Part shown: piece after piece, positions 6,053-7,805 of the stretch
Position numbering within the stretch: position 1 is the stretch's first letter
Layout: the number at the start of each line of letters is the position of its first letter
DNA from: Acidobacteriota bacterium
Lineage (GTDB): Bacteria > Acidobacteriota > UBA4820 > DSQY01
Assembly: GCA_021814355.1 (NCBI GenBank)
Contig: JAKAIJ010000118.1
Span: 1 to 7,805, forward strand
DNA: 7,805 nt
Reading direction: 5' to 3'
Notes under the pieces: generated by a model
The model's input: only the letters and a program-made list of their open reading frames with translations
Told to the model about the DNA's origin: nothing
The model's database searches: none
Translations under genes and position numbers: made by a program

Positions 6053-7231
6053 TCACCCCCTGGCGTGCGCCAACACGTCCTTGAACGCGTCCACCACGTA
6101 TGCCACGTCCTCGTCCTCCATGGCGGGGAAGAGGGGAAGGGAGAAAAGGCGGTCGCTGACCCACTCGGCCTCGGGCAGCTTGCCCAGCCACTGGGGGTAC
6201 TTCCGGGCGTAGTAGGGCTGGGTGTGGACGGCCCGGAAGTGGATCCCCGTGCCGACGTTGCGGGCCTTCAGCTCGGTCATGAAGGCGTCGCGGGCGAGCC
6301 CGGCCGAGTCGAGGACCTTGACGACGTAGAGGTGCCAGGTGTGGAAGTGGTCGTAGGCGGGGACGCCTGGGCGCTCCACCTCCGGGACCTCCGCCAGCAG
6401 CCGGTCGTAGAGGGCCGCCAGGTGGCGTCGCCGCGCGTTGAACTCGTCTACCGAGGCGAGCTGGTGGATTCCGAGGGCCGCCTGGAGGTCCATGAAGTTG
6501 TACTTGAAGCCCGGCAGGATCACCTCCACCTGGGGGGACCCGCCTTCGGCGTAGCGGTTCCAGGCGGACTTCTCGAGACCGTGGAACCGCCACGCGCGCA
6601 GCGCGCGCGCCAGCTCCGGCTCCTTGAGGGTGAGCAGGCCGCCCTCGGCCGTGGTCATGTTCTTGATGGGGTGGAAGGAGAAGACCCCGAGGCGGCCGAA
6701 GGCCCCCACGTGCTCCCCCTGGTAGAGCGTCCCGACGCCGTGGGCGGCGTCCTCGAAGAGCCAGAGGCCGTGGCGGCGCGCCACCTCCAGAAGGGCGCCC
6801 ACGTGGCACGGCGCGCCGGCGTAGTGGACCGGGAGGATGCCCACGGTCCTTCCGGTCACCGCGGCCTCCACCTGGCGCTCGTCCATCTGGCAGGTGTCCC
6901 GGTGGATGTCCACGAAGACGGGCGTCCCGCCGCACGCCTCGATCATGTTCACCGTGGCGGCCCAGGTCATGGGGGTGGTGATCACCTCGTCGCCGGGCTT
7001 CACGCCCAGGGCGATCAGACCGATGTGAAGCCCGGCCGTGGCGGAGCTGAGCGCGAGCGCCTCGGGGAAGCCCGTGTACTCGGCGAAGGCCTTCTCGAAC
7101 CGCTCGGCCTTGGGGCCCGTCGTGATCCAGCCGGAGCGGAGGCTGTCCACCACTTCGTCAATCTCCGCCTGCCGGATGGTGGGCTTGGAGAAGGGGAGGA
7201 AGGCGTCGCGCTGGACGAAGGGCTTCTTCAT
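6053..7231 (-). CDS. arnB: UDP-4-amino-4-deoxy-L-arabinose--oxoglutarate aminotransferase ArnB
   Basis: 392 residues. This PLP enzyme of the DegT/DnrJ/EryC1/StrS family transfers an amino group from glutamate to UDP-4-keto-pentose, giving UDP-L-Ara4N. FLPFSKPTIRQAEIDEVVDSLRSGWITTGP starts the protein (residues 11-40), SSATAGLH (62-69) is the cofactor phosphate region, EDAAHGVGT (160-168) holds the pyridine-binding Asp161, and SFHPIKNMTTAEGG (185-198) contains the Schiff-base Lys190, equivalent to Lys188 of Salmonella ArnB. GIHFRAVHTQPYYA (329-342) closely matches ArnB, not other sugar aminotransferases. I chose ATG at 7231-7229 over the upstream in-frame ATG at 7276: it overlaps the previous stop as ATGA and has AAGGGAG 8 bases upstream, and the extra 15 residues are not ArnB-like. 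Third gene from the end of the arn operon. Confidence 0.93.
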   Translation of the reverse strand: MKKPFVQRDAFLPFSKPTIRQAEIDEVVDSLRSGWITTGPKAERFEKAFAEYTGFPEALALSSATAGLHIGLIALGVKPGDEVITTPMTWAATVNMIEACGGTPVFVDIHRDTCQMDERQVEAAVTGRTVGILPVHYAGAPCHVGALLEVARRHGLWLFEDAAHGVGTLYQGEHVGAFGRLGVFSFHPIKNMTTAEGGLLTLKEPELARALRAWRFHGLEKSAWNRYAEGGSPQVEVILPGFKYNFMDLQAALGIHQLASVDEFNARRRHLAALYDRLLAEVPEVERPGVPAYDHFHTWHLYVVKVLDSAGLARDAFMTELKARNVGTGIHFRAVHTQPYYARKYPQWLGKLPEAEWVSDRLFSLPLFPAMEDEDVAYVVDAFKDVLAHARG

Positions 7232-7805
7232 CGGGAGGGCTCCCTTTCCGGCGTCCCGGGGGGCGTGCGGTGCCACAGCGAGAGCGTCCTCTCGGGGCCG
7301 AAGTTCCGCGCCAGCCTCTGCCGGTATCCCAGCGCCCGGAGCTTTTGAAGAAGAGACTCCTCGCGTCCGTGCCAGAGAAGCCAGTCCGGGGGGGCGTCCG
7401 AGGCCAGGTCGCGCGCCGACAGAACCCTGACGGGACGGCCCGTTACAAAGGGGATGATACCACGGAGGGTCTCGTCCGCGCCAAGCACGGCAACGCTCCG
7501 GCCCGCCGGGAGCGTCCGGTCCAGCTCCTTCACGAAGGGGGAGAGGTCCTTCTCGGGGGCGAGGGCGGGCACCACCAGAAGGAAGAGCCCGAGAACCGCC
7601 GCGGCCGCGGGGGCCGCCTGGGCGGGGTTGTCCGAGAGACCGAAGCGGCCCCTGCCGAACCCCCGGAGCGCCAGCAGCGTCGCCACGGCCGAGAAGACGG
7701 CCAGGACGGCGGCAAGCGGCGTTCCCCGGCCCGTGTAGATCGTCGCCGCGACGGGAGGGACGATCCCCCAGAGTCCCGACAGAACGGCCTGCAGGATCGA
7801 GATCG
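7228..7805 (-). CDS. arnT: ArnT-like membrane glycosyltransferase, C-terminal part (5' end outside window)
   Basis: 191 residues of the C-terminus; the frame is open to the window edge, so the gene begins outside and the in-frame GTG at 7686 is not its start. Three hydrophobic segments are visible: ILQAVLSGLWGIVPPVAATI at the edge, LAAVLAVFSAVATLLAL, and AAAAVLGLFLLVVPALA. They are followed by about 110 soluble residues (EKDLSPFVKELDRTLPAGRSVAVLGADE ... LARNFGPERTLSLWHR). This layout fits the last membrane helices and periplasmic C-terminal domain of PMT/GT-C transferases of the ArnT type, which move L-Ara4N from undecaprenyl phosphate to lipid A on the periplasmic side. The catalytic N-terminal loops are not in view, so the ArnT name rests mainly on being coupled to arnB (ATGA overlap). 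Another GT-C family member is possible. Confidence 0.7.
   Translation of the reverse strand, partial: ISILQAVLSGLWGIVPPVAATIYTGRGTPLAAVLAVFSAVATLLALRGFGRGRFGLSDNPAQAAPAAAAVLGLFLLVVPALAPEKDLSPFVKELDRTLPAGRSVAVLGADETLRGIIPFVTGRPVRVLSARDLASDAPPDWLLWHGREESLLQKLRALGYRQRLARNFGPERTLSLWHRTPPGTPEREPSR

Noticed and set aside
5113..6084. 323-codon plus-strand open frame antisense to arnC
   Set aside because: The product is His/Glu/Asp-rich and low-complexity, typical of a mirror frame opposite a GC-rich gene; ArnC on the other strand is unambiguous.
6591..6610. Alternating CG-rich run as a possible Z-DNA or simple repeat
   Set aside because: It is short, broken in the middle by AG, and explained by Ala/Arg codons of arnB.
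7232..7276. Longer ArnB with 15 extra N-terminal residues from an ATG at 7276
   Set aside because: The extra residues are not ArnB-like and would overlap the ArnT-like gene by about 49 bases; the ATG at 7231 has a ribosome site and an ATGA junction.
6065..7348. 427-codon plus-strand open frame antisense to arnB
   Set aside because: It lies opposite a clear ArnB with catalytic residues. The predicted product is low-complexity and has no known motif.
1..7805. CRISPR arrays, tRNA or rRNA genes, transposase or integrase genes
   Set aside because: I looked for direct-repeat arrays, tRNA-like sequences and recombinase-like proteins and saw none in either strand.

Overview
The window is a high-GC stretch from a Gram-negative bacterium. 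Spot counts of single 60-base lines give about 57-58% GC at lines 61, 181 and 1081, 63% at 6061, 67% at 2281 and 77% at 2881. Everything I can support is coded on the minus strand. The lipid A modification genes show an outer membrane, but nothing here fixes the phylum; an Acidobacteriota-, Myxococcota- or Desulfobacterota-like genome would fit.

Right two thirds (about 3792-7805), read right to left: an arn (L-Ara4N, polymyxin-resistance type) operon. In order come the 3' end of an ArnT-like membrane glycosyltransferase, arnB (aminotransferase making UDP-L-Ara4N), arnC (undecaprenyl-phosphate transferase) and a stand-alone N-formyltransferase equal to the N-terminal half of ArnA. The ArnT-like and arnB genes overlap in an ATGA, and arnB and arnC are 4 bases apart, so the genes look translationally coupled. 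ArnB makes the amino sugar, the ArnA-type enzyme formylates it, ArnC loads it on undecaprenyl phosphate, and after deformylation ArnT would transfer it to lipid A. The ArnA decarboxylase half and the ArnD deformylase are not in the window.

Between arnC and arnA lies a 282-bp element with perfect 11-bp terminal inverted repeats, a nested 12-bp inverted repeat and a GC-rich core hairpin. It looks like a non-autonomous palindromic insertion (MITE/REP-like). Its length is a multiple of three, and a 105-codon reading frame runs through it, overlapping the gene on each side by 4 bases (ATGA). I think that frame is probably incidental.

The intergenic region 3609-3791 holds a hairpin just after arnA (likely terminator), an 8-bp inverted repeat partnering the hairpin loop, and a good sigma-70-type promoter for the next unit.

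Left third (1-3608): a secreted 1088-residue multidomain protein with a C-terminal HEXXH zinc-protease-like motif, followed 10 bases later by a GTG-started small secreted protein that runs off the window edge. The 3' third of the large gene and the small gene have clearly lower GC than the 5' part of the large gene, suggesting a mosaic history.
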